Of a stretch of 64,000 nt of DNA, positions 49,106 through 62,617 are shown one piece after another. The notes under the pieces are model-generated. The model did not search any database. It was not told the origin of the DNA and saw only the letters and a list, made by a program, of their open reading frames with translations. The DNA lies in the NCBI RefSeq assembly GCF_030272615.1, contig NC_081413.1, forward strand, positions 333,784,302 to 333,848,301. Reading direction: 5' to 3'. Origin of the DNA: Cryptomeria japonica. Its lineage: Eukaryota; Streptophyta; Pinopsida; Cupressales; Cupressaceae. A program made the translations under genes and the position numbers. Each line of letters opens with the position of its first letter. The stretch's first letter is position 1.

Positions 49106-51169
49106 TCGAGGGGAGGTCGAAGCTCCCCTTTTTTCTAAAATGGGAGATGAATTCTCCCCAAAGATTTTATGCAAGCTTCGCTTGACCGCAACAGATGTAG
49201 TCACCAGAGGACTAATAACACACATTTTCTTCTTTTTAAGAGAACCACCACTTATTCCCTTTCCCAATGACAACTTGGAAGACTTCTTGAACGAAGATGA
49301 CAAAACTTGTTGAATGCATGCATCTATTTCTAGCTGAGTTTTACGATTCTTTGGAGGTCTACCCCTACCCAGGGACACTAGAACATTAGGGAAATTCAAC
49401 TGAACCTGAGCAATCAATGATTTACTGGGTGTTTTGGCTGGGGATGAACAAAAAGGCTGAACCACTTCTTGAAGAACCACTCGATTTGAAACATCCTATT
49501 GGGAATTGATAAGGACCTTAGAAGGATTTAACGAAGGAGAAAAAGGCAGGCTGTTATGAATTAAATCCAAGTCATTTCCCAAAGAGCACAAAACCTTTTC
49601 AGAGACCTCCTCTTCCATGAGATCCATATTAGTTTTAAGCAATAGCTCAACTTGTTGAGTTGTGTGTTCATCAGGAGAAATATGCAGAGATTGAGGCATG
49701 TCACATTCCCTAAAAGGCTCGTTTTGAAGTAACTCTTTCACTTGTTGAATTAAAACACCCTCTTCATGAATTAAAGGAGTTGACACAACCGGAGCAATGA
49801 CCCCAGAATCTAAAGGAGGACCAGGTGATCGTAGTAAAGATTTAGGAACCTCATCCCCTATAGTAGTACCTAGTCCCTCCATTGTAACAGGTGGAGCAAG
49901 GCAAACCATTGAATCATGTATTGGAGGAGAACCATCTTTACCATGACCACTGGACTGGGAAACTTCTAAAATAACCTAAGATAAATTGATTTTGTCCCTA
50001 TCCAGCTCAATTGCAATAGAATTATGATTAAGAGGAGTAAAATTGTTAAGATCCAACTTAGGTTGACGAACAGACCCAATCAAGTCCTAAAAAGATTCAT
50101 TAACCGTAGTATTTTGCTTAATTTGAGCTATATTATTAATAACCTCCTTGGGTTGACAAACAGAACCTACCAAGTCCTGAAAGGAATCTTTAGCAGTGGT
50201 AGGGTTTAAAGGGGCATTCTAATCCTCCTTACAGTTCATACCCAATTTTCCTTTCTGAAAATCAAAAAACAAGGGAGCATCCGCAATAATCAGATTTGGA
50301 CACAACTCACCATCCATCTTCAAAATGGGTTGTCTCCAAATGCCATCATTAGATTTGATATTACATGAAATTGGACAAACTGATGAAGGAGAAACCAGAA
50401 CACAAATTTTTACCAGAACCTTCCCTTCCTCAAAGACAGATTTAGAAGTCAAAAAATTCTGAAAATTATCCCCTATGGATTTCAGCACTTCTGGATCCAT
50501 GAATTCAAAGGGGAGTTGTGGCAAGCCAAACCAAACCAGAAGCAATTTAGGTTTGACCCATTCCGGAACAAAAGAAGGTTGCCAAGCGGAAACCCTAACT
50601 AAAACATTACCAAACCAATGAAAGGGATTTGCAAGTACCTCATCCTTACTATGAGGGGATTCAAAGACCAAAACGCAAGAGTTAGAAGATAACAGCTGAA
50701 GACAACCCAAAGTTGACCACCGTTTATGAAATTTAGAGTGTAATTTAGATAAATTGGTCAGAGGACCCCAAATTTCTCCTATAATAGCCACAGAGTGTAA
50801 CTTGGTAGCCCTATCAGCAACAACAGAACCAGAAAAATCAAAAAAGGGTTGCGGAAACCAAACCTCCTTCGAAGGACCAGATTGAACCATTTTACCATTT
50901 GCATCCAGAGCTTTACTACTCGAGCTTCCGGCATCTTTACCAACTATATCCATGACATCTGCCTTTTTAATAGACCCGAATGCCCTAGAACCATCCACAC
51001 CAGCAACTGACATTAGTTTTTCATGCCCAGATGCCCTAGTAGCAACATTGGTTCCCTTGGCTACTACTGCAGCAAATGACCTATTTGTAGAAACAAAAAT
51101 GTGCAACTTCTTTCCCCTGATATTCTTTCTCTCATTTTTATTTAGACCATGCCAAACAGAACTCCCCAT
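49103..51169 (-). pseudogene. LINE ORF1, nucleic-acid-binding protein
   Basis: One frame of about 688 codons from ATG 51169, interrupted by TAGs at about 50219, 50090, 49979 and 49496. The N-terminal half contains the RRM-like fold of plant LINE and DUF4283 proteins (LVFESPHSKDEVLANPFHW, then RVSAWQPSFVPEW and LVWFGLPQLPFEF). The C-terminal part carries an AT-hook (GRGRPPKN, about 49345-49370) and a Lys-rich tail. I do not see the CCHC knuckle that often follows the RRM. It ends with a short overlap of ORF2. Confidence 0.8.
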
Positions 51170-53873
51170 CCTGCGCCGTGGAAGACCTTTGAAAAAACCC
51201 TGAAAATGGAGGAAGTATCATTTTAATTAGTAAATTATCGTAGATATTTATTTCCTTTTTAATGAACTTTTCTATTTTTGGAAAGTATGTATATTTGTGT
51301 TGCAAGAGATGAGATTAGATTATGGTGTCCGACCAAGGATGAAAATGATGTTTTATTTTTGAAAATGAATATCATATTTTTATGTGATTAATGAATAGTT
51401 GATTTTATATCATTGTGTATATTGCATACATTATAATTATTATCACGTGATTTGGTTTGAAAACTCGCAATGAAATATTTAAATTATTATATGATGCAAT
51501 CAAAATTTAGTGAGTTAGTAAACCATGAACGACTTGTACCCGGACAAGGTAGATAAACTGCAATCAAACTTAGATCAATTAGAAAATTGGATCGATTTTA
51601 ATGTTTTAACAATATGGAAAAAGATTGTCCTTTCCGGTTATTGCCTATGCATGTTTAAATTTATGTATTCACATTTACTTATGAATTGGCAAGTCCTTGA
51701 TTGTGATTGTTGGTTATTGTCGTTTGTTGATTTGGGTACCTTCTTATGTCCTTGATCTCGAGTATTTACTATTTTCATGTGATGGTTTGTATCCAGTCAT
51801 GTCCTTTATGCAGGTGTTGAATGTTGGTTTGTGGTTGACCAAAGTTGGTCAGGTCTCGAGTTAGAGTACTATCAGTCAGTGCACCTCGTATGAAGTCTTG
51901 TTTGACCAAGTGGGTATTCTCTCTATTTTGAGCTCCGTTTTCTTGACCTTGTGTATTCCTGTGTTTTAGGAGTTATTGGGTTATGGTCTAGTGCCATATG
52001 GGAAAGTGGCTTTTGATTGGGGGTCGCGCCCAAAATGGTTGTTGGTTAACCCATCGAAAGTGTGTCTAAATAAGTGATAATCTAATAGCATATTAGAGAG
52101 TTAGTTAATGAATCACTAAGTAAGATAATTGTGCCTCACGCATGGGATGAGTGCTAGCACAGACTCGACATGCAGTGAGAAGCCCTGAAATGGAAAACTA
52201 TCAACCTTGTCTTCACGAAAGGTTGTGTTGGGTCCACATAAGACTTCGATGGGCCGGAGGTTCAGAATAGGTTGCTAGGGTAACCCAGAGGATGGGGCTG
52301 AAACCGATGAAGACCTGTCATGGTAACCATACCAGGTTATGTGATGACACTTGTCCCTTATGTTCACTAGTGCATTGTTGTGTTGTATTGATAGGAGCAT
52401 TGTTGTGGAGTCATCCTGTTGCTTATGCCCTTGTGAGAACCTGATATTCATGTTAGCCCATGGGTTGTGAAGATTTAGTTTCGCGGATGCTCCAGTTGAT
52501 CTATGTATTTGCTTCTTATTATGTTCAGTTGGATCCTTTCCTATTCAAGGATCATTCATGTATTTATTGGACCAATGTGGTCGTATGTATTATTGGTTAT
52601 GTTTGCCTTGATGACAGGATCATAATGATGTGAACCTTATGTATTCTTCACTATTATTTAATTGTCAGAGGGGTCTTGCAGTTGAGCAGACCTGAAGATG
52701 TAGCCCTCTAGGGGTGAACTCCGATATCAATTTGGTGTTATGTGATGTTTATGTTCTTATGTTTCCTTTTTAGTTTAGCATGTATGGATGATATTATGTT
52801 AGAATGTATAAAGTGGATTAGATGAAATTAATCTTAAAAGCATGTATGTAGTCATCTTATTAAATGCAATAATTTGGATCATGAAAGAATGTAGATTAGA
52901 ATAATGGAATATATTCAGTTATTGATAATGAAATTAAGTATGCATGAAAAGTATTCATTAGTTTATGATGAAATTTAAGTACGCTATGAAATTAGATGCA
53001 TGACTTAAGTTTTAATGAAAGTTTGAACGTAATGTATGGTTAAATTTTATGGATGAACCTTAGCATGTTATCTATATTTTTATCTTATCAAAAGCAATTT
53101 ATCCTTGTTTAAAGTATGATCTTGTCATTAAGTTAATCAGCTTAATTGGATTAATTAGCATGATTTGAGTTTAATGTTGAATTAAGTAATCACGCTGGGA
53201 AACTCTTTAGGTGTTATTCGAGTCTTCCGTTGTGTTTTCTGAACTTATGATATCTTGTTGTATCATTATGTTGTGTTTAACTTTAAAAAAAAAATATTTG
53301 CACTCTATTCTTGTGTTTTATCTTAATCCCTTCAGGGTTTCCTGGCGGGGCATTACAACAAGTCAAGTTAGGGTCCCACAACTATCTCCTCCACTCCCAT
53401 CGGACAAATAAGGTACGGTCAAACTTGTGAAACCAGGTGGAGTCGATACCCCGTACCTACCTGGTACTTGTACCTGCAATGTCCTATACCAAAGAACCAC
53501 ACGTGCATATAGGCAAATATATATAAACAGACATGACACGCACACCGATGAAGGAGAATCATGACGTTCCCTGTCTCACCGGAGTGAGTGAAGGAAAATC
53601 ATCCCCTCACATCCCATACACTTGTAAACATGCAACATATAAATAACACATCGCATATATAAAGCAAAAGTGTCAGTCTATGTCAGTAATCCATAAAAAT
53701 CTCATTAAACATAAGCAATGAAGTATTGCATGAAAGCACACACTGCATATCCAGATAAGGCATGAAATAACATCACATAGAGTCTGAATCAATATACAAT
53801 AATGTATCCATTGAATACTCAACTGAAGTCAAACATAAGTCCAAAAAGAGTCTAATTGAGGAGGGGTACTACA

Positions 53874-54860
53874 TCAATTCCCTTTGGTTTGAGGTAGTTA
53901 GTTTAGTATGTAAACATTTTAATTCTAGACATGTTACCTTTAATTTAGCATTAAGTAATGCTTATTCTTAAGAAGCAAAGAGTGGATAGGAACCAAGAGG
54001 AAGAGTGATAATTCTATATGTTAGAGGCTATCCCTTTAAGGCAATAGGTATCCCAAAAATATTCTTATATGAAGATAATATATTGAATGTAAGATTCTTT
54101 TATGTAGATTTGGGTGTGAGTTTTTTAGTGATGCTTTTCCTTGGTATTATTCTAGTTCTAGATATAAGATGTATTATAATTAGCACTTAAAGTATTCTTA
54201 TGCTCCTAGGAATCATATTGGTTTGTATTAGTATTGGTGTTGGTGTTTTGGCATCCTTGGTGTAGTTTTGTAGGGAAAGTGTTGTACAATAATCTTTATA
54301 TCAGGTTATGTAAGACTTCATCTCTGTTTCACCTAAGTGGGTGGTAGTCAATGAGAGAACTGTCTGGGGTATGAGGCCCAAGAAAGGGTTGCGTACCCGC
54401 TTTTGTTTTGATTTTTTAAGTTGAACTATGAAGTCTATGTGCTTTCATGTAGGCAAGGCCATCTACGATGAGCCCTCGAGACTGTAGGGTTGGCTCTTCT
54501 GTATTGTCTGATCTTGTCACTCTTCCTATGTTATATGTTTTCCCTTGTGAGATCAATGGTGGATGTTTGACCCAGTTAAAGTCATTGTATGATTTAGCTT
54601 GTTGAACATATATCTAGCATTTGATAGATCTAATGTGAGCAGGAACGTGTGGCAGGTCAAGTCATGTACTGTACCAGAACTTGAGAAATCTCAGGTATGA
54701 GGTGACAAGTTTATTAGTTGTGTGTTGTTTAAATTATAATTCATTATGTTACAGTGTGTATGATCATATTTCTTTTTAGTAATGTTGTAATATGTTATTT
54801 AAAAAAAAGTGTTGCTACTTTTTAGTGGTGTTCACTTGGGTAAGAAGTGGGCATTATAGA
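53874..54860 (+). repeat. Diverged LTR end, TGTAGTACCCC-like family
   Basis: A CTGTCTGGGGTATGAGGCCC block (54361) resembles the 31770-31800 zone, and the stretch ends GTGGGCATTATA (54848-54859), similar to the family end. The similarity is low, so this is an older or sister family. No gene. Confidence 0.4.
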
Positions 54861-56075
54861 AATTGTCTTTGTATTACTATTAACATGAATTGTCACTAAT
54901 GAGCATACAAAAAAATTTAATTATTTATTAATAAGAACTCCAAAACATGGAAGAGATGCCTTTATAAAGAGCCCAAGTTGCTTTATTTTGTTCAACGTAT
55001 ATTACACTTATTATCCATTTAAGGTTTTAGACAAGGATTAAAATTTAAATCCAAACCATCCTCTAGTTGACGAATACAAGAAAATGTGAATTGGTAAAAT
55101 TAATTAACTATTAAATTTTGATATTACAAATCTGGAAAAAGGTTAGGATATAAGAATGAATTGAGAATTATAAGAATTGTTTGGCTAATTCTCAAGAATT
55201 AGTCATCATAGGGTACAATCTCTCAACTAAAACTTTCTAAAAATTCTATCATATAATTTAATTATTTGAGATTGTGTAAGATAAAATTTTATAAATTAAG
55301 AGTCTAAATGTCAAATACAAAGCCTTAACTTGTTCAAAATAGTACACTTAATATTTATAATAACTAATATGTAGTAGTTTAAAATATTTTTGGAATCCTC
55401 AATAAATGTAGTAAGATGTTGTGAAATAAATAAATGGCTTTAACATTCTTTGGTTTGCTTGAGATGCAAAGACATACAAAATTTTCAACTTTAAACCAAA
55501 AAAAACATAAATTTTATTTTTGACAACTTTAGCATAATAGCCCTCAAAGAGCTTGAAATTATACTTGAATAATTAAAGAGTTTATAGTTGAGGTTTATTC
55601 TAAACAAAATAGGAAAACATTTAGAATTATTTGGTTGTAGTATTATTTGGACGATCCATATTTGTTGTTTAGGTCAAGTGAGAGGTATAGAAATCACCAT
55701 TCTCTCATTCCTTGTAAATTTAGTTGTGTTACAAGCCTTTGGAAGCTTGGTTATTTTCTTACCTAAATATTAAAGTTTGGTAGTACTACCAACAACCAAA
55801 TTCCTAAATTTTACCCAAGATGGATTTCAAAATTCATATTAGCGTGATGAACATTCACAAAGTTAATATTCAATTAATATACCCACGTTAAATAGAAGAC
55901 ACGTTCTCTTTTTTTTCTTTCGAGACTTAATATAACAAATTCTATGGAGCTCTAGTTGGTCACCCAAATCCTAATAGATCAATCAATAAACAAGCTAGAT
56001 GAAAGAATTCCAGAGATCATGAAGCATAAGTCTCTCCCACAAATAATAATAATAATAATAATCATTAAAAATAAC

Positions 56076-56127
<52 letters not shown>

Positions 56128-57160
56128 TATTTATAAAAAATAAAGCATTATCAAATTTACATATAGGCTTGGATAACTCGCAAAGCTCTTAGAAGATTGA
56201 TTCATCTATCACAATATTTTTTAATAAGAGATGAACCCTTTCATGGTATTAAGTTCATATTTCTATTTTGATTCTACTCTCTTACATAAAAGTTGTCTTC
56301 AGATAAGAGTTACTCTATTAGTACATTTAGGGTGAAATTTGTATATCCATACTAATTTTCAATTGGTTTCATGTCTATTTTAGGTGGTTTTATTATGCTT
56401 GTTATGGTTATTCCAAACTAACACTAATATTTGTTTAACATAAGCTACATCATGAGGCCATAACCCATGGGTTCTAGAATCAATTCCATAACTAGAAAAT
56501 AAGATATCTAAATGAGTTAAAATAATTTAGGAGGAAACGTGGAGACATGTTGAACTTTACTAGGGAGAGATGACCTTTAATTTTTTTTACTATGTTTAGA
56601 TCAGTACCATTGAATTAAAATTTAACTTCAAATACCCTAGTTACTTAAACATGAGAAAGGTTATAACTGTTTTCTGTGAAATGCTTTGTGGGTGGTCATA
56701 ATGCATTATCATTTTCTTTTAAGATGCTAGTAACATTTTTTTAATTGTACTTTGTTATTGGACTTGATCAACCCAATAACCTTGTAAATTTGCTCTATTT
56801 TATAGTAAAAGAGGATACTCATGTAGTCTAGAATGCATGGTTCTCATCTTGGAATATATGTTGAATATATAATGATGAGTGACTACATATTATGAGAAAT
56901 GCATGGCATTCACTACATTAATGTTATGTCAACATAGGATGATAAATTTAAATTCAATGTTGAAGTTACATCTTAAAACATCATTATTAAAGAAAATAGA
57001 ATCATAATAAGAAAAATTGAGGAAGTTGAAATATGTGATATTAAGCATCATTAATTTTTGCAATTGTAAATTTGGATATATACTTATAAGAAATGTGTGT
57101 GTATATAGTTCTCATTCTAATTTGATGAGGTATAAATATTATATCTTGGCATATTTAATT
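54861..57160. other. Unassigned AT-rich DNA
   Basis: No motif-bearing open frame. It contains the AAT microsatellite at 56041-56126 and is otherwise featureless to me. Confidence 0.4.
56041..56126. repeat. (AAT)n microsatellite
   Basis: Interrupted AAT/ATA trinucleotide run, about seven units, a 20-bp break, then about 17 units. Confidence 0.95.
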
Positions 57161-59521
57161 ATTGATTATGTATTTGTTGAGTTGTGATGTAGATACATCT
57201 CATGCTACTAAGGACAACAACTAAATTACAGGGCGGGAAATCATTTGACTTTTCCTCCAAGAGAAGATAAAGATTTGAAATAAACCTTTTATAATTTAAT
57301 ATCATTGACTCTACTACCCACCCAAGGCTCAAAGAGATCCACATCATGAAACCCAATGATTATAAGTATACCAATATGCATGACCAAATACTTTAACAAT
57401 TGATCCCAATAATTCTCAATGCACATCAAATTATCATATTTACATTGTCATATTCACATGAGGTTCAAAATATACTCAATTGACCATAATGCCAAAAGAA
57501 CAGATCGGAATCGGCCCAATAATAAAATTTACCTCTATAATATCATTACTCTACAAAAGAAAATTATATTTAAAACCATAAATTCCAACTTTTATAAAAT
57601 CACATTTTGGACTAAAACCATTCATGGAGGCCATCCACAATTGATGGACCTCTAAAAGATTCAAAATTAAAAATCAACCAGTAATAAACCTAGGAAAACC
57701 CATTGACCTATCATTACACAACACTCTAAAAATGCAAAAATTCACTTTTCATCCATCCATAAAAATTTGGGAAGAATTTTCCCATATCAACCATAGTTTT
57801 CAAAATTTAAACAATTAATTTAAATGCACAAAAAATAGACTAAATTGGTATCATAAAAATGTTCTAATTTCATTTAAAAACAATTTGCAACAAGAATCAG
57901 ACTCTAAAATTGAGAAACAATGGAAAAAATTAAGAAACATGCCTTCAAATAGAAGAAATCTTCAAAATAAAAAAGGAAGCCAAACACACCAAAATAGACC
58001 ATGAAAACCAGACAACTTGTAGAGATCACCAACATGAATCTTTTGAACCTCTACCCACAAAATCCATTCGTCCAATCTCCCACAATCAACAATTCATGAA
58101 AAAAAGACTCAGTGTAAAAATTAGTACTTTTTCTCCTATAAAACCTCATTGGTTTTTTGAAATTAAAAAGATAAAATAAATAAATAATTAAATAAAACTT
58201 TAATTACCACATTCATATACTCTTCCCCATAAATGCCATAATAAAATGAGCATAGATAAGCCCAATAAAAATATTCCTAAAACATTAAATAACCATTAAT
58301 CAATTAAAAGCCACATCAATGTAAAATAAATTAAAAATTTAATTTAATTTTTTCAAAAGTCCAAATTTAACCTCAAAAGTCACCCATACACCCAATTAGG
58401 AAAATTCCAATTAAAGCGAATAGTCATAAGACATATTTTATAAATAAATATTAATTCCACATAGTAATATTAAACTACCATTAATATATTCACTATAATT
58501 GATGAGTATTCACATATGACCAATTATGCACAAACAGTCTTTACTGGTCATTCACAAATATGCATTAGGGTGACCGAACATTACCAATTGATAATCATAT
58601 GCATAAACAAATGAAATTAAGGAAAATTATCCAAATTAGGAATTATGGCTATGGTTGGGTAACATTAATGGTCAGTGTGCTATCTCTCGTAACCACCATT
58701 GGGGATATGGGCACGCTCAGTCCTATGGAGCTAGGTGGAGTTGATGCCTTGTACCTATAGTTACTAAAATATTCACATGTCAAGTGTACCCACCCTTACA
58801 TATCCATATATGTATAAAATCATCAAAGTGACTAAAATCATCAAAAGGGAATTTTAACACTGCATACATTCTCATATGTTTGAATGATGTGATATCATCC
58901 ATTTCACATCTACATCAATTAAAGAACAATAATAATATTCTCATCTAATTATTGTATTAAACAACAACATCAATATTCTTTCATTGCATCAATAAACATA
59001 AAACCATTCCTCGAATGAGGTCAACATCGTAAACATCATTATCATCATAACAATCCACTAAATCCAACATGCATACCATCAATTGCATCAATAAGAATTC
59101 AATCTCTTTAATAGAGAAATTAAAATAGATATAATTTACTAATTTTAATTCTTCCAATCGGGTTAACATCATTTGCTACATTCTGATCATTAATCAAATT
59201 AGGATCTCATGCATGGCAGTTCTAAATTACTACATCCAAGGCACAATAGATCATCATGCATCTCAATGCAATTGCATAATCACAAATCACCATGAGGGAA
59301 TTGAACACGTCACAAGTCTAGAACAATCACGAAGCATATACCAAACAGAGCATAAGATAAGCACTCAAGTTCATACATTGCAACAAATGAAGTATCTAGA
59401 ATAAGATCAAAGCACCACATAATGATTTACATCCAAAATGAAAATGGTTCAACCAAAGGCACATAGGCAAATACACTTCAAGAAGCTAGAATGTAGAAAA
59501 GAAAACCAGTGGGGCATTACA
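57161..59521 (-). repeat. Probable TGTAGTACCCC-family LTR remnant
   Basis: The landmark GCTAGGTGGAGTTGATGCC with CTTGTACCTATAG is at 58728-58760 in minus orientation, so the family start should lie within a few hundred bases to the right, but I cannot find it. 59511-59521 reads GGGGCATTACA, the family end in plus orientation, so at least two fragments meet here. No gene. Confidence 0.45.
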
Positions 59522-59525
59522 CGTA

Positions 59526-59929
59526 ACCACACATCCCAATACATGCTTCAAACCCTCACATATTCAAATTAAAAGAGATGCTCTCATAAGCCAACCTCAA
59601 ACTAGCCTTAGCCAAAATAGCCAACCTTAAACAACTACTCATTTGTTCACTTTTGTAGACATAAACTTGCACAAAACCCCTAAGTGGTATTACATAAACT
59701 ATGTGACTGATACCATGAGCTTATAAAACCACTTTTTCCCTCATTTATTTTTTGATACTAATGTTTTCCAACATTAAATATTTTCTCAATATTACATATA
59801 ACATACAAAGTGGCCCAAAGAATGTCTTCCCCATGTGATGCACACATCCTAGATCCCCTAGGTGCACCATAAATAATATTAAATTATATCATAACATATG
59901 CAAAGTGTATGCCACAAATTTTCCCAACA
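59526..59929 (-). repeat. 3' LTR of LARD-like element
   Basis: Shares with 61480-62018 the AAGTGGTATTACATAAA, TATAAAACCA, ACATA(C/A)AAAGTGGCCC and CCTAGGTGCACCA blocks in the same order. Outer (left) end approximate. Confidence 0.65.
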
Positions 59930-61479
59930 TTTTCTCACTTGTCATATACATTGTGTAAGGAGTAAAATGTAAACTTGAACATCAAGAGAACAATCCCCGT
60001 AGTCAACATGTACCATCAAGGAATCAAAGTGTTGCATATTCTCCATCAAGATGCATGGAACAATAATTAAGGTGACCACCATCTCAAACATGAACCTTGT
60101 CATCCTCCATCATGTAAATACACAAAAGATAAGATCTGATCCAAAGAGATGACACACTAAAGGTCACATAGAAGCATAATTCTTGTATCAAACTAATTTC
60201 CAAACACAAAAACTAAATCTAGTGGTAACAAATATGCATCAATATCTATCAGTAAATAATCACATAGATGAAATAGCAACCACAACTAGTTGCTAACACA
60301 TCCAACTAATCATATCTCAAAACCAAGGTATACACATCGTAATAGGTAAACCTTATTAAATCAGCATGTCCAACCCAAATCCAATACCAAACTCCATTTA
60401 TAAAACATATTAATGAAGAACATACTCATCCAAGAACTCCCACTACATAGGTAATATCAAATCTGAAAATTATCAATGCATCCAAAGATCCACCACTAGC
60501 ATCACATAGAAGGTGTAACCAATATCATGTAGTACTAAAAAATATCCACAAACATATGCAAAAATTGCAAAAAAGTCTATTACAATGCAAATCCCACTAC
60601 TAGTCTACATGACGATCTCATGTTCTCCACACTCAACAAAAGAAACACATCAAGGAATCTCCATGTTTTCACCAAAGAATAATGAAAAAAATGTTACTAC
60701 AAATATAGTGCTCACATAGTACAACACAAACCTTGACTACAATATCATGTGAATGCAAACATCTAGGAAGAAGAAAAAGACCAAAGAGAGAACTTGCAAA
60801 TCAAAGCATGTAACATATGCTTCTATACACACATCTAAATGCTATAACTATGATAAGTATGATCTCTTTCACAGCCCCAAATGAAAATTCTCAGCAACAC
60901 TTGACCATTCAATCTCCAAGATTGAATAAAACATATGTATCTCATATCACCAACATGTATATAAGCATCTCTAACCAATGAATATCAAACTCAAAATTCA
61001 TTCCCAAAACCAAGGGAATAGCCCAAAACATATCCTAAACTATTCATCAATAGATATCATGAATTAACTCATATGTACAATGAGATAAAAATGTCATACA
61101 CTCCTCAAATGAACCCCCCATAACTATCATGCATAGATCAAGATCCATACCCATGAGAAGACAAAGCATGAAAAAAAATATATGAAAATAGTGAAAGGAA
61201 ACTTGTAACCATCTAATGACAATTTCCAAATAACCCAAAAGAGAAATCTAAGCAGACAAGTATTATTAATCCATATGCAAAAGAATAGACAACATGCCAT
61301 CAAAATATGATACAAGATATACCTTGGGAAAACCTTCAACATGGAAAAAACCAGCCTCTAAAACCATCCATGACTCATGCAGTATTCAACAATAAACATT
61401 ACAATACATCTTTAGTGCCTCCATGAACACCTTTGAATCATCAAGCCTCTCCAATGCATCCTCCATGTGTCCCAGCCTG

Positions 61480-62018
61480 AATCCACACATCCCATGCCAT
61501 GCTTCACATACACTCTCTCTAGGAGAAGACTCAAAACCCCAACTAGCCAACCTTGGACAACTACCCTTGTTTTTTCTCTTATAGAAACAAGCTCACTCAA
61601 AACCACCAAGTGGTATTACATAAAACCATGTGACTAAAACCATGATTATAAAACCATTGACCCCACATTTAATTTAGATACTTTATTAAATAAATCTCTC
61701 CAATATTAAATAAATACATTTTCCATGTTACATTCAACACATAAAGTGGCCCCAAGAATGTTTTGATTAAGTAAAAACAGGTATTTGAAAGGTACCCGAA
61801 CCTTTTACAAGCCAGGAAAACAGAAATGCTAAAAAAAGTGCCTGATCACTTCAAAATGTCAAAATGAACCCACCAGAAGGGCTCAACTAGGTCTCCCCAA
61901 GAATGTTAACTACTAGTTATGCATGTAATTTTAGGTCTCCCTAGGTGCACCACATACATAATAATAAATTAAACATTATAAAACTTATGCAAGATGTACA
62001 TCAACCTAATTTCTAACA
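61480..62018 (-). repeat. 5' LTR of LARD-like element
   Basis: Partner of 59526-59929, longer because of the 132-bp insertion at 61763. No primer binding site is recognisable next to its inner end. Confidence 0.65.
61763..61894 (-). mobile_element. SINE-like 132-bp insertion
   Basis: Flanked by perfect 13-bp duplications CCCCAAGAATGTT (61750-61762 and 61895-61907) and absent from the partner LTR, so the insertion is certain. The length and long duplication fit target-primed retrotransposition. Minus-strand GGTTCGGGTACC (61796-61807) resembles a Pol III B box. It could also be a truncated LINE 3' end. Confidence 0.7.
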
Positions 62019-62617
62019 ATAAGAATGGGTAGTATCTCTCAAATAAACTATTTATTGAGTAGACAAAGAGTAAAAATAAAAATGATTTTCCAAGAACAAT
62101 CTCTTCTATAGATCCATGTTGAACTCACCTCCAACCTAGGTGTAGGCTTCCCAATCTTTGATATGGAATAAACAAGAAAATGACTAGCAAAACAGAGATT
62201 TAATTCTACCAATGAAACAAAAATCTTTGTAGTCAGAGAACAAATTCTAAGCAAAGACAATATTCTCTACAAACAAACTGCAAAATTTCATTATTCCAAT
62301 ATGTCATCGTGAAGAGAAGGCCACAAATTTATAGGCACTAATATGCCTAAAATAAAGGATATGGAAATATTTTCTAGATCTCAACATGAGATGGAAAATA
62401 AAACATATATATTTTGTTATTCCATATCTCAACGTAAGATGGACAATACTAACCAAATAACAAATAAATTAACAATTTACTAATATATGCTAACTTCCTA
62501 ATAGCTAGGAACTAACATATTACTTTTACTTTTTACTTTTCACTTTCGACTTTACATAGGATTAAAACAAATAAAAATAATACTAAGCTAATAACTTATA
62601 TATATCGTATGCATACC
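62019..62617 (-). repeat. Probable 3' LTR of Ty3/gypsy fragment
   Basis: Follows the gypsy coding end on the minus strand and contains a TATA box (minus CCTATAAAT, 62327-62335). Exact ends and a second LTR are not visible. Confidence 0.45.

Larger units (their letters stand above)
42603..51210 (-). mobile_element. Non-LTR retrotransposon (plant L1-type LINE) with RNase H
   Basis: Minus strand: ORF1 (51169-49103), ORF2 (about 49100-44847), a 2.2-kb 3' region and a poly(A) tail seen as T13 at 42603-42615. At about 8.6 kb it is long for a plant LINE, mainly through the 3' region. The 5' end is placed about 40 bp before the ORF1 ATG; no target duplication is clear, so it is approximate. The LINE interrupts an LTR of the TGTAGTACCCC family. 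Confidence 0.88.
40478..53357 (+). mobile_element. Large LTR (plus), TGTAGTACCCC family, with LINE insertion
   Basis: TGTAGTACCCCTGCCC at 40478 to GGCGGGGCATTACA at 53357, flanked by GCAAG (40473-40477) and ACAAG (53358-53362), a duplication with one G/A difference. Without the LINE it is about 4.3 kb. Landmarks: AGGTTCGTCTCCACCTGG (40736), cassette 42050-42300, the GGGAAAGTGGCTTTTGATTG block (52001). 51211-53357 after the LINE holds only LTR sequence. Confidence 0.85.
37068..53873 (-). mobile_element. Large LTR (minus) containing two nested elements
   Basis: Left end TGTAATGCCCCGCC at 37068, right end GGGGTACTACA at 53873. Subtracting the nested element (40478-53362) leaves 3.9 kb, the full family length. 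The flanks TTGAT (37063-37067) and TCAAT (53874-53878) fit a decayed duplication of TCGAT. Internal landmarks are reverse complements of those in 28962-32849, for example 37647-37705 and 38930-39120. Confidence 0.82.
59526..62018 (-). mobile_element. Non-coding LTR retrotransposon (LARD-like), minus strand
   Basis: Two direct repeats, about 59526-59929 and 61480-62018, flank 1.55 kb without protein motifs. On the minus strand the LTRs begin TGTTGGGAAAA and TGTTAGAAATT. The left one is preceded by CAAGTGAGAAAA, a good polypurine tract. This start and tract are typical of plant copia-derived elements. The LTRs are clearly diverged, so the element is old. Confidence 0.65.

Noticed and set aside
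56041-56192. Asn-rich open frame
   Set aside because: Translation of the AAT microsatellite.
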